Assembly (NCBI GenBank): GCA_030248225.1
Contig: JASANE010007290.1
Span: 1-64,000 of the forward strand
DNA: 64,000 nt
Reading direction: 5' to 3'
DNA from: Trileptium ribeirensis
Taxonomy: Eukaryota > Nematoda > Enoplea > Enoplida > Thoracostomopsidae
In this document: piece after piece, positions 1 to 12,000 of the stretch
How the letters are laid out: each line of letters begins with the position of its first letter
How positions within the stretch are numbered: the first letter of the stretch is position 1
Made by a program: the position numbers and the translations under genes
The notes under the pieces: generated by a model
What the model was told of the DNA's origin: nothing
Seen by the model: the letters and a program-made list of their open reading frames with translations, nothing else
Database searches by the model: none

Positions 1-46
1 TGGTATTATTATGTTAATTCCGAGTTTGCAGAAAAAGTTGTCAGAG
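1..46 (+). CDS. SERINC: SERINC exon 1 (3' end only)
   Basis: Reading from base 2 gives [15 protein letters not shown], the end of the first membrane helix and following loop in SERINC proteins (family pattern: small/hydrophobic residues, then M-L-x-P-x-x-x-x-x-L). The exon ends at base 46 before a consensus donor gtatgt, in phase 0, which matches the phase of exon 2. The 5' part is outside the window. Confidence 0.85.
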
Positions 47-3000
47 GTATGTATATGAAATGTTTAATTTTATACAATTAATGTATTATGTATGTAATTT
101 TCATTCACAATTTTGCTACTGTTTGTGAGCTTACGCAATTTTTCGTAGAAGTCGCACGCGGAAAACAATTTTCGCGTGAAACGTAACCGTAATTTATATG
201 TGTGAATATCAGGGTGGGTTCTGCTCCTGATGCAAATCTTGCCCCGGTTCCGGCAAAAAAGCAGAAATCACACGGGAAACGGATCCCGGCAAGCATTTTG
301 TTTACAGTTGTCGCATTTTTGCTCAGTTTGTGTCCCAAACACATATACATTTTTGTACCAATTTCACAACCTAGTTGAACAAAATTTTAACTCAATAAAT
401 TGACCTCAAAATTGTTAAAAAGATACTTCCTGATGGATTTTTCCCTCAACCATGTAGGAATGGTTTTTCTTAACCTTACATTAATAAAACTATGCAAGAA
501 AGACATTCTGAAAGTTATGGTGTACATGCGTTTGATCTTGTACAGCTTAATATTAGTGACCTTCGACGCAGTGTAGACTGCTTTGATTTACTTAAACGTG
601 AATTGTCAACAGATATTCAAAACTTTGTAGACACGAATCCGCTCCTCGCTTATATGCCGCGGCTGTGGAACGATGCTTGAGGGAACGTGGATTTTTCGGG
701 TATCTTAGTTACATCAGGGCAATGGTGTGAATGAATGCGATGTAAAAATAAATCGTTTTTATGTTTCTGACATACAGACAGATGTTTTACGTTGGAACAT
801 CCAGCCAAATTATTGGTTTTTATCAGTAGCAATACCGACATAGTTGATATAATAATAGCAGCGTATAACATAAGGTTTTAGTAAGATAGGCATTTATATA
901 TCTGGTCAGATATTTCCACAGAAAAATTTGGGCTGTGATTTGTGCAATGGGACACAAGCATGTTGCTGAGATACGTAGTGGACGCGTTGGTGGACTAAAA
1001 TCCGGAAACGTCATGTCGATTCATAAATAGCTCAATAACGGGATTTTTTAGTTCCATTGAGTTCCTTCACAGTTGCAGAAAAATAACATAACAGTCATTA
1101 TTAGCACACTTCGAGCAAAGCCACTGTATTTTGACTTTATATATTTTACAAATATAGATTAAGCCCAGATTCCGGTTCCGTTTAATATTAAAAGTGTCGT
1201 TCAGCTGATTCCGTTTCCGACTATTTTTGTTCATGTTATTCAATGACTATGTATTTTGATTGATTCAGGGCTTCTTCAAAGACATTTGCGAGCATTCGGG
1301 ACTAGATTGCGAACGTGGCATTGGATATTTGGCTGTCTATCGGGTTTGCTTTGCAATGGCGGTGTTCTTTTTCTTGTTTTTGCTATTTATGATCAATGTA
1401 AAATCGAGTGCTGATCCACGGTCAAAAATTCAAAATGGGTTAGTTTAATCTTGGGGTTCGAAATTTTCATCACTAGTAGTTGTATAACGCTGCTATATTA
1501 AATTGGTCCTAGCTAGAGCGGTTGTGCATTGGCTTGCCAAATTTTATGAAATTGTTGATTGCTCTTGATAGTGGAAGCAAACTTTCGTCCGCGCTGGTTA
1601 AACGAGCATGTGTAAACTGATGTATTACGTTTTGTCCGATGGTGTGGTCGTTTTTCGTCTTGCCAAATCCGCCTAGGATTCCCGGGGGGTACCGCCCAGG
1701 TTCTTTGGGGAAGTATCGGCCACCCACAAGGTTTTCCGATGGGGTAGCAGCAGAGAATAACCGGAACCCAAATTTACCGGAACCGGAAGCGTCCATTTAA
1801 ACCGGATCCGGAACCTGATCTTCGAAATTTATATATAGTAAAACAGATGATGGAAGAAATGAAGGTATAGTGGATTTAAAATGCATTAAAAATAACTTTT
1901 AGATTAAACTTAATGTATTGCGACGGTATTATTGCCTTTCTGAAACTTTAAAGAGACTGAGGAAGCTAATAATGTTTATTTATCGATCAAATATATCGGT
2001 TTTTGGACATTCTGAGCAAAAAATGTCTTCCACTATACACCATTGCGTATACTGCGTCAAATCGAATGTGCTTACAAAGCTTGGAGCGTAAAATACACAC
2101 TTTCGCTCTGTCTCCAGTCGGCTCCCTTTACTACACATACGTTTGTTGCATGTTCTTCTGTAGGAAACTTAAAATTATTGGTTTATATGATTCTAAGAAA
2201 ATAATAGATAGAAGGTAATTTTCTGATCAGTGGTCAGAGACACTGTTTAGGCTAGCGTTGGACAAACAGTGCCCGTCAGTTAGATCATAATGACGAAAGC
2301 TTTCTAATCAGAATGCTATAAATGAGACACACTGTGATGCTGATCGCACAGTTTCAATAAATACAGTTCATTGCCAAGAAAGCAGTTTCTAGCTGCGTTG
2401 CAGATAACGTTAGTTTACTTCAATTTAGACTGATTTATCAACTTTACAAGCGCACTGGCGGGTGCTTGACGCAATTTATGTTAGCCAAACATACCCTAAG
2501 TACTTCTGCGTAAGCCATACTCTGTTACCGAGTTGGACCGGTTTAATTCAAACGTATCCTACACACTTCTGGATGTGTAAAATAGCTGCTACAGGCATCG
2601 ACCTGGCTTTGATTTAACAAACTCCTGCAGGTTATTATGAAAAATTCCTGCTCAAATTATGTGCCCACTTACGTTTCACACGGCAAATTGGTTAGTTACT
2701 TTTCTTTTGCGTGGTTGTATTGGAGCTTGATCATTGTATAATATATATTACATATGTTTGGATTACAGGATAAAGCAAAAACGTGGAAAATTTCAAACAA
2801 AATTTTTAAACTGGAATTCCGGTTCCGGTATGGTTTTTGCCCTTTGCCGGAACCGCAGCCGGAACCGGAATTCCGGTTACTCCCTGGGTAGCAGCTACCA
2901 AGTAGCGAACAATCTGTAGCGACATCCGCGGTGACGATTCATGAAGACTGATGACGAAATCTGATGCAATACTTACTTCCTGCTGACGTTAACGCTTATG

Positions 3001-6000
3001 TGTTCTTATATTTCATCATACTATGCAAATTATCTGTATTATATAAACCTGTGTATTTTACCAATATATCACTTTCGTTTCCGTTCCGTTTACTATACTC
3101 GTTTATTGTACCGCGCTCGACATTGGTGAACCCGATGTGATTATACACACAACCTTCTGATAAGTTTGCATCAGGGGTAGCAACCACCGGCGGCATCGAT
3201 TCCTGCTCGAATCTGATTGGTTATTTACGTTTGGGATGGGCTGGGGATTGTGTAAGTCTAAAAACGAACACATCATGAGATATGGAAACTATATGAGTGT
3301 GGCTATGTGAGTATGAGTGGTATACTCTTCTGCAAATTTTTTTATAATGGACTCTTAGTATTATAATTTAAGTGAAGTGATTCAGTGTTTTGGTCCGCGT
3401 ACACCTTTGTAGACGAAAGTGAATTTCCACTACTGCATTTTTCAATTTCAAAATTTGTTTAGAAAACAAAATACAAACAACTGCTTCTGGTTTAAAATGT
3501 CAAAACAAAACTTTTGGAAATTCCTTCGTTTGCATTTGAACAGTGCGTCTCAAAACGTTGTGCAGTCTGTAATTTTTTGTGCTAATACGTTTTTAATAGT
3601 TTGCATAGCGGTTGGTTAAAATTAAAATGGGTGTTTGAATCACACAGTTATTCAGCCTTCGTCCGTCGTGCTTTAGCCTCGGCTTGCTACCGGTATTACC
3701 GTTTTAGAACCAAGTTGTATCACGGGCTAACTGTTTTCAAAGTGAATTTGTATACATAAATGTACTACAATAGGAATTGTAGTTTATGTTGTTCTTCCAG
3801 GTTCTGGTTTTTCAAGTATGTGGTAATGGCTGGAATTGCAGTTGGTGCATTCTTTTTTCCGCCAGGATTTGGAAATGGTAAGTGCTAGCTCGTTAGCAAA
3901 GAGTTATAATATTGTTCTTAGCCGTTAATCGTGGATTCGTTTTCATAAAATTATGGAATACTTTGAATTTCTAAAATAATGCTGGAAAATGTATTTTACA
4001 TCGCCTTTTTCAAAGTATTAACAATATTGTCTAGTAAATGCAAAGGGATCGTTGAAGGGGTAAAACAGTTTGGGAATATGAATGTTCCCGGATTAAACTC
4101 TTGATTGCGGCTTATTCATACGCGTCGCAGAGTAAACCTAACATTATTCTTAATGATATTACGAAGATTGGTTTGTAATACTCATCGTACATGGTTAAAA
4201 ATGCTATATTTTCGAATTAAGCGCGCATTAGTATTTAACCTGCACGATCTGTAGTCGTATTTTAGCATTGAAATGTATCAATGTGTGTCTACTCATTTTT
4301 ATAGGCAAATGTCGAATACGCCGAAATACTAAAGTTAGGGTTCATGCTAGAAATATCGATTAGATTAGTTTTTTTATAATATGGTCGGCTTTTAACGAAA
4401 AATGTGTAACCAACTTAACTAAAGTAATATAAATTAAGAAACTGATCCGCCAACTATGTAAAACGTTGACAACATTGTAGCGGAAAAGCATTGGCCGGCG
4501 CATTACATCCTATTCGTTTAGAAATTTCTCCCGAAAATGAATAGTGGGCTCGTTGAAGCTCCTCTCCACATTTCTTAGGACAGTGGACTGGCCAGCATTG
4601 CACTGTAGAATACGGGCTAAAAGTTTTAAATCTTCAAAAACGTTACGTTTTCTTCTCGCACATGTTTTTTTAAATCTATTAATACTATTATTTATCAGAA
4701 CGTAGTGAAACGTAGTGGAGATTGTGTGTTGCAGGGGTGAAATTTTTAAATTCCGTGTGTGTGTGATCGGCCATAACTCGAGAACGCCCTAACCGATTTT
4801 CATGATCTTGGGCTCATTCGAACCGGCATAGTCTAACCGTGCACTTCACCGAGCGTTTTTGATTTGGGGTCTGGGTCAGGGGTCAAAACGTGGGGGGTGA
4901 AATCTTTTAAATAACGTCTCTCTGTGTGTGTGACCGACCATTCATAAGTCGAGAACGCCTTAACCGATTTTCAATTCGAACCGGCATAGTCTATTTACCG
5001 TGTACAGCTCCGAGCGTTTTTTGATTTGGGGTCTGAAGCCGGGGTCAGGGGTCAAAATGTGGGTTTTTGCCCCATTTTACCCCATTTTAGTACCCTTCAC
5101 GGAGCCAAGGTTATTTTTATATTAACTATCGAATTTTTTTCTCCGTATGGTTTTATTTCATAGTAAAATGATAAATGCGATGCCTCTTTTTTGTTTTTCG
5201 ATTAAGGCTCCGGTTCTGGACTTATGGGGTTTGAGGTACGGGGGTATGGCGCCCCAATGGTTCCTCGACCCAAAATTTGAAAATTTGCTCTGACGTCTTG
5301 GGCGGGTGATAAGTTCTACTTGGGGTTTTCGGGCATGGGAAACTCATTGCCGATGCCGGTTTTGCTCTGCGATCCATGGGTACAGGGGTATGACGCCCAT
5401 GATTGGGGTCAGAGGTAAAAATGGGGGTTTTTAGTACCCTTCACGGAAGCAAAATTATTTTAATCTTACCATTCGAATTTCTTTCTATGGTTGGTTTTAT
5501 TTCATAGCAAAATGATAAATGCCGCTGCTTCTTTTTTGGTTTTTCGATTAAGGCTCCGGTTTTGAGGTACGGTGGTATGGCGCCCCAATGGTTCCTCGAC
5601 CCAAAATTTGAAAATTTGTTCTGACGTATTGGGCGGCTGATAAGTTTTACTTCGGGCTTTCGGGCATGGGAAACTCATTGTCGGTATTGGTTTTACTCTG
5701 CGACCCATGGTTCCATGGGTGCAAGGGTATGGCGCCCCCGTCGTTCGGGGTCAGAAGTCAAAATGAGTTTTTACACCATTTTAGTACCCTTCACGGAAGC
5801 AAGGTTATTTTTATCGTAACTTTCGAATTTTTTCTCTGGTTGGTTTTATTTTATAGTAAAATGATAAATGTCGATGCCTCTTTTTTGTTTCTCGATTAAG
5901 GCTCCGGTTTTGGAGTTATGTGGGGTTTGAGGTATGGCACCCTCATGGTTCCTCGTCCCAAAATTGAAAATTTGTTCTGACGTCCTGGGCGGCTGAAAAG

Positions 6001-9000
6001 TTTCACTTGGGGGTTTTCCGGCATGGGAAACTCATTGCCGGTATTGGTTTTACTCTGCGACCCATGGTTCCATGGGCACAAGTGTATGGCGCCCCTTTGG
6101 TTCGGGGTCAGAAATCAAAATGAGGGTTTTTACACCATTTTAGTACCCTTCACGGAAGCAAGGATATTTTTATTAGTAACTTTCGAATTTTTTTCTGTGG
6201 TTGGTTTTATGTTATAGTAAAATGATAATTCTCGATGCCTCTTTTTTGTTTTTCGATTAAGGCTTCGGTTCTGGAGTTACGGGGTTTGAGGTACCCTCGT
6301 GGTTCCTCGACCCAAAATTTGAAAATTTGTTCTGACTTCTTGGGCGGCTGATAAGTTGCACCTGGGGCTTTGGGACATGGTAAAAACTCGTTGCCGGTGT
6401 TGGTTTTGCTGTAACTTGTGCTGGTATTGTGTGATGCCCACATATAGCATATCGACGAATGCTATCGAGAGCTGATTTGATGTGCACGCAAAAGGTGTAG
6501 GCGTAGGTGCACCTATGCTTCACTTCGTTCTGCAATCTCGATAGAGGTACTAGTTATTTTCAGTGTGGATGTATTTCGGCATGATTGGCGCATTTGTTTT
6601 TATTCTCATTCAACTGGTGCTGATTATTGATTTCGTACATGGATGGGCAGAAGCTTGGGTCGGAAATTATGAAGAAACTCAGAATAAGATGTGGTACGGA
6701 GGTAGGTTTAGAACAACTGGTCAATTTTTACTTGTATTGTTCATGGTCATGTTTAGATTTATATAATTCAATTGATTTAGTTCTGTGTCCTTTTACTAAC
6801 CGGTATTTATATACAGCGTCAATTTGCTAAACATTTCAATTAGTGTTGTGTCTGTAACCTAATTCTAGACAAGTTATTGTTCGACAAAGTCCGTATTACC
6901 GTATATTTGATCTAAATAATTTCATTGATTTTGTTTCTGTGTCCGGTTACTAGCCGGTATTTACAGCGACAAATTGTTAAATGTTTCAGTTTGTATTGTA
7001 TTTGTAACCTAATATTAGACAAGTTGTTGTGTGACAAAATCTCCTGAATATAGTATGTGTGAAATGTGTCCCAAGCATCAGTTTCTAGTTTGAGATATAT
7101 GCAAATCCTCCATTATTGTGGAAAATTATGAGTTTCCAAAAATTCTGACTGTACCATCCTGGTGTACAGACCCCACTTTCAATTAAGTGAACGGACTTTG
7201 GACAGCTATGATAGATAAGACATGAATGAAACGGTTTTGCCACAGACAATTTCTCATCCAATAGGTCGATAGCGCAAGCTTTTCAAAACTTCATATGGTT
7301 GAAACACCAACCATAATGTTATTGTATGAGATGCAACTGCCATACGCGAAGACAAAAATGTCTTCAACAATAAGTTCTGTTCACTACGGTAATATTGATT
7401 GCAGGTTTTAAAATTTATTGGCAAATTATATTACTTTAAATGGAATTGTGTTGAAGTCATTATGATTGTATTTTTTTTTGGCATCCACATGGGTTGTTGA
7501 CCTCATAGACTCTTTTATTCAGGAGTTGACATTTAGTAAATTTTTATTCAGAAGTTGACATTTAGTAAAATATGTTCTATCTATTATCGTAAATTTTTAG
7601 CTCCAGTGTTTTCTGGACGGTTCATTTTGAACGATTTTCAGCTTGAAGTTCAAATCAAAATGGTGGTTCATGGGAAGAATCGATTTATAAAAATACCCAG
7701 CGTATATAGTTATTTACATCTTTGTGTATTTTAAATTTTAGCCCTTTTGGTTGCAACACTTCTACTCTATGGCTTAACTGTTGCTTTGATTGTAATTGGC
7801 TACGTCTGGTATGCACCGGTAAGTTGTGTTTGTAATTTTAAAATGGTTTTTCAGATGGAAGTATAGTATTCTTAGTTTCAGTGCGATAACTTGGTGGAAA
7901 CGAAGCAGGCGGAATTTCCTCTGAGGAAGCTAGGAGGACAGTCATGAAAATTTCATTTTTTGTCTGTTTCTGTGACACACAACTCATCTTCGGGTGGATT
8001 TCAATTAATTTTCGAGCGATAGTAAAAGTGATCATGATGTGTCATTTAGTTGAATGCGAACAGATCCGACCCTATTTTCGGTACATTGTTATATAAAAGT
8101 TGTACATTGTAATGATAACATAGCGTTTGGGTCATGGTAGCTAATTTAGTTAGGTTTGATCTTAACGTCTGCATTTTATCATCATGTGTATTTAACTAAC
8201 CGAGTTTGTAAATATCCTAAATATAATGAGTACAATACAATTTATTATTAAACGCCGCTATTTGGGAATACACGGAGATTTACTGAAATAAGGGTTTTCG
8301 ATAGATCCGAACTTATTTTCGGGGTCAACATGGCAAAAACATGTTTTAAGGGTTTTTGTCAAATCTGGCCATACGGGCAACACATTTTTGCAGCCCATAT
8401 CTCGTGATATATGCTTCGCGTCGACCATACAGAATCAGTTTAACGAGATCTACAACTTTTCTGATCCCTTTTTTGGGGGACCACTCCCTGGGCCGCTGTG
8501 GGCATTAATATGGTTCGTCGACCCTTTAAATATTGATTTTTTAAATTTCGGCATGTTCTCACGTTTTTATCTTAAAGCAAACGCGCTGAATACGATGGCT
8601 TTCCTATCTAGACTCCAGCTCAACAATATTATACCCTTTAATGGGGTTTTCATGGTTTGCGGTCGACGAACCCTATTTCTAAAACCTAGAGCGTTTTCGA
8701 CCCTGTCTTAATTGAGGGGAGAATTCAGGGAAGGGCGCACCATCTTTTCAGCTATACACTCATAGTCTCTGGACCACCAACCATCTCATATATCAAAAAC
8801 AGATCTCATCCAGATCAGGGTCATCCTTTTTCAGCTATGCTTGATTGTTATTGTTTCAGCTATGTAGTCTATTATTCACCGTTTTTAATCGGTTTAAAAT
8901 GGGTAATATGTGCTTTTTTTCACATTTAACTATCTAAACGTGCGCTGAAAATCATACAGCACCTTCTCCAGGGATAACTGTTGACGCTCTATCGTGTGGA

Positions 9001-12000
9001 AAGGTTTCGAAACGGTATCTTTAAAGGAGGGGGGCGGGCACGCCATGATTTCCCAACGTTGAGGGAAGCGGAAAAATTAAATATATCTAGGGGTTTTTTC
9101 GAATTTTGGTCATGACTTGACATTGGATGCATGGATTAAGCTGTTTTTGGTCAACCTACGTCAAACCCCGTCGGGTAAATACGGATATAGTTTGGCCCTA
9201 GGGTCACTGGTTTCGTGTGCAGGCGGACCATGTTATTTGATGTCAAAAGGAAGCGGTATCAGTCGACAATAATTCTAGATGCTTAGCAGTACGAGAAGCT
9301 GGGAAACATCGTCAAGATGTAAATCTCGGGTACTCAGCACGATGGTGGTGTCAACATTTAACTACACTCTGGGTTATGTTATGCTGGGGTCGATAGATTT
9401 GTCGTAATGTTACATTTGCTATATTTTCTGTAAGTAAATGCGCTGGAAAAATTAATACTATAATTCTGGGGTGGTGTGCGTGATTATGCTCTCAAGATTG
9501 AGTTAAGATGTATCTCAAAATTTTTGCGTTAATAATAAGCCGCCGCCATGCTATCAGTTCTAAAGTTGAAACAGGGTAGCGGTAGTCATGCGATTTGAAT
9601 GAGAGTGCTGTTGATATTGGTTGGCAAGATGGTGGGTGTTGACAGGGATGATATTCAATTGTTGATTACGAGGTTAACCGATCATTATTATTTACCTAAA
9701 AGAGATGCAATTAAAAATAAAAATGATTATATAGAAAGCTGTTACAATGAAGAACAGTTTAGCCTTAGTGCTTAGGTTTAGAATAACACTTCGTGATTGA
9801 CTTAATGACTACGATTACAGAATGGTGTTTAGTTACTCTAACTAATACTTTAGTTTAGTATTTTTAAGATTATTTCGGTAATTAATGGGCGTATGGCTCC
9901 AATTAACACCGCTCAATTCCTCTCGTCGAGTCGGATTCGCTAGTAACCATCTTGGGTTGATCGGATAAATTTTTCGGTTTTGTTATGATCAACGGTTCCC
10001 TTTCGATAAATTGAGGCAAAAATGTAAAAATAGTTTCAGTGGGTCAAGTTCGGTAACGTTCAACTCAGCATGTCGCGCTGAGTACGAATATCATTTTTTT
10101 GAATAATCGCGATTTCTGAAAATTTGAGTATTGCGTGCAGGAAATCGAAAATGGTCTATATAGGTTTTTCTGAACAATAAATACAATGATTTAGTTATAT
10201 AGAGTTCAGCAGATATATTTCATTCTTTTCATAGGTTTTCAATGGGTTTGTTGTAAATGAACCGGGTTTCCATAATATAGTCTGCCTTCAGTAGTTTTGT
10301 AATATTGCGCACAAGGCATCAAGAATCTTTTGTGTTTAAGCAGGTGCACATCTTAAAATCATTGCAACCGATGGTCATGGCGAACATGTTGGTTGGAGTG
10401 AATGAGAATCAAACTTACCGCGTTTGATTTAATTTTCAGTTTCCTTGTTATGGTAAAGCAGGAATTCTTTTAGTTCATCATTCAGTTTGAGTTTATGGGA
10501 TAGTTCTTTCTTAATTTGATTTTCACGGAATCTTTGTCGAATGCTAATTTTCTGGCAAATATATTTTGGCGTCTCCTTGGATTGTATATATCACTAACCG
10601 ACACGACACCTAGGTAAATTAAGTTTGTCGTCAACAAATCTGCATAGATCGAGCTGATTTCCACAATAAAATAGGTCAGTAGACGGGTTCGTAAATTTGT
10701 TTGTCTCATTCAACTCCTAAGTTGTTAGAAGTTCTCTCGCCGTGTCTTTATCGAGTTATGGCCTTTCCAGCTGAATTCCCGACCTATTAACTAGTAACTC
10801 GCTTGCTAGGATAAAAGGAACCAAGCGTTGTTTCATCAACCGGTAATTTTGAGAGATCACCTTGTAACAGGCTTTGTGTTTGATGTATACTACGCTAAAA
10901 TATCTGTAACTTTGAAACCATTGAAAATCGTAAAATTTGGATGTTAATAAAGTGATGGAAATCAAGTGAAAATGTAAAAAGTATGGAGACTGTTGCTGTG
11001 CTCCTGGATTGTCTTACGTATATAGATAGTAAAATCCCGAACTTATTGTTAAAAAATGTGTCAGATCCTATCTCTCGGTATGTAATTTTAATAGTTGTTT
11101 ACGATGAAGCTTTTCTAAACAGATTCCGTTAAAAGATATTTCGATTATTCAAAGCAGCTGGCTGAAAGAAAAAATTGGATTGAAATATCACAAAACATAT
11201 TCCGGGTTTTCTACATTCATTTTTACGACTTTGGTTATGTCCGTTTTAGTCGTCCGACTGTCGTCTGCACCAATTTTTCGTTAGTTTCAATTTGATACTA
11301 TGTGTCATTGTGTCGGTTGTTTCGATTTTGCCGCCAATCCAAGATGCAATGCCGCGATCTGGCTTGTTGCAGGCGTCCGCAGTGTCGTGCTACGTTATGT
11401 ATTTGACGTGGTCAGCGATGACTAATAATCCGGATCGAAGTAAGCTCATTCAGAGTTGAGGATCAGTATATTTGTTTGTGTTGGAGGAGTCGAAATTTGT
11501 AGCTGAAATATATTGTTGGTTCGTTATCGAAAGTGTCGCGAAATTTCGAAAATGAAAAGTGTTTAGATGCATGCACGGATAAAGGTTCACAAAAATCATG
11601 ACTCTCTTAACCTCTGCACTAACGCATGACCATCGGCTTATTGATTAAAATATATTGTAATTAACTAGCCACTCGAAACACGCATTTCGCGTTATTCAAC
11701 TTCGTCCACGTGGACAATTCTCCAGATTCTCAGATAATAGTGAGTTTAATATGTAAATAGTTACAGTGCCGCAGAAATAGAGGGCTGATGCAAGCCGGTT
11801 AGCTGATGGTAAGAACAAAATAAAATTATATACCGCTGTTCAGTATCTAATTTCGTAAATATTGCTGTTCGGTTTTTGGATGATTTTGGGGTTAAAGATT
11901 TTCAACAAAAGCCGTAGAGATTTATAAGCCTAATCATTATTGGTTTTGCGTAACTAATCAGGAATAATAGGGTTAAATTATCTTGGGAGGCGACAAATAA

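Noticed and set aside
8388..8711. 107-codon + frame as a coding exon
   Set aside because: It is part of repeat family X and the corresponding frame is not kept in the 48 kb copy.
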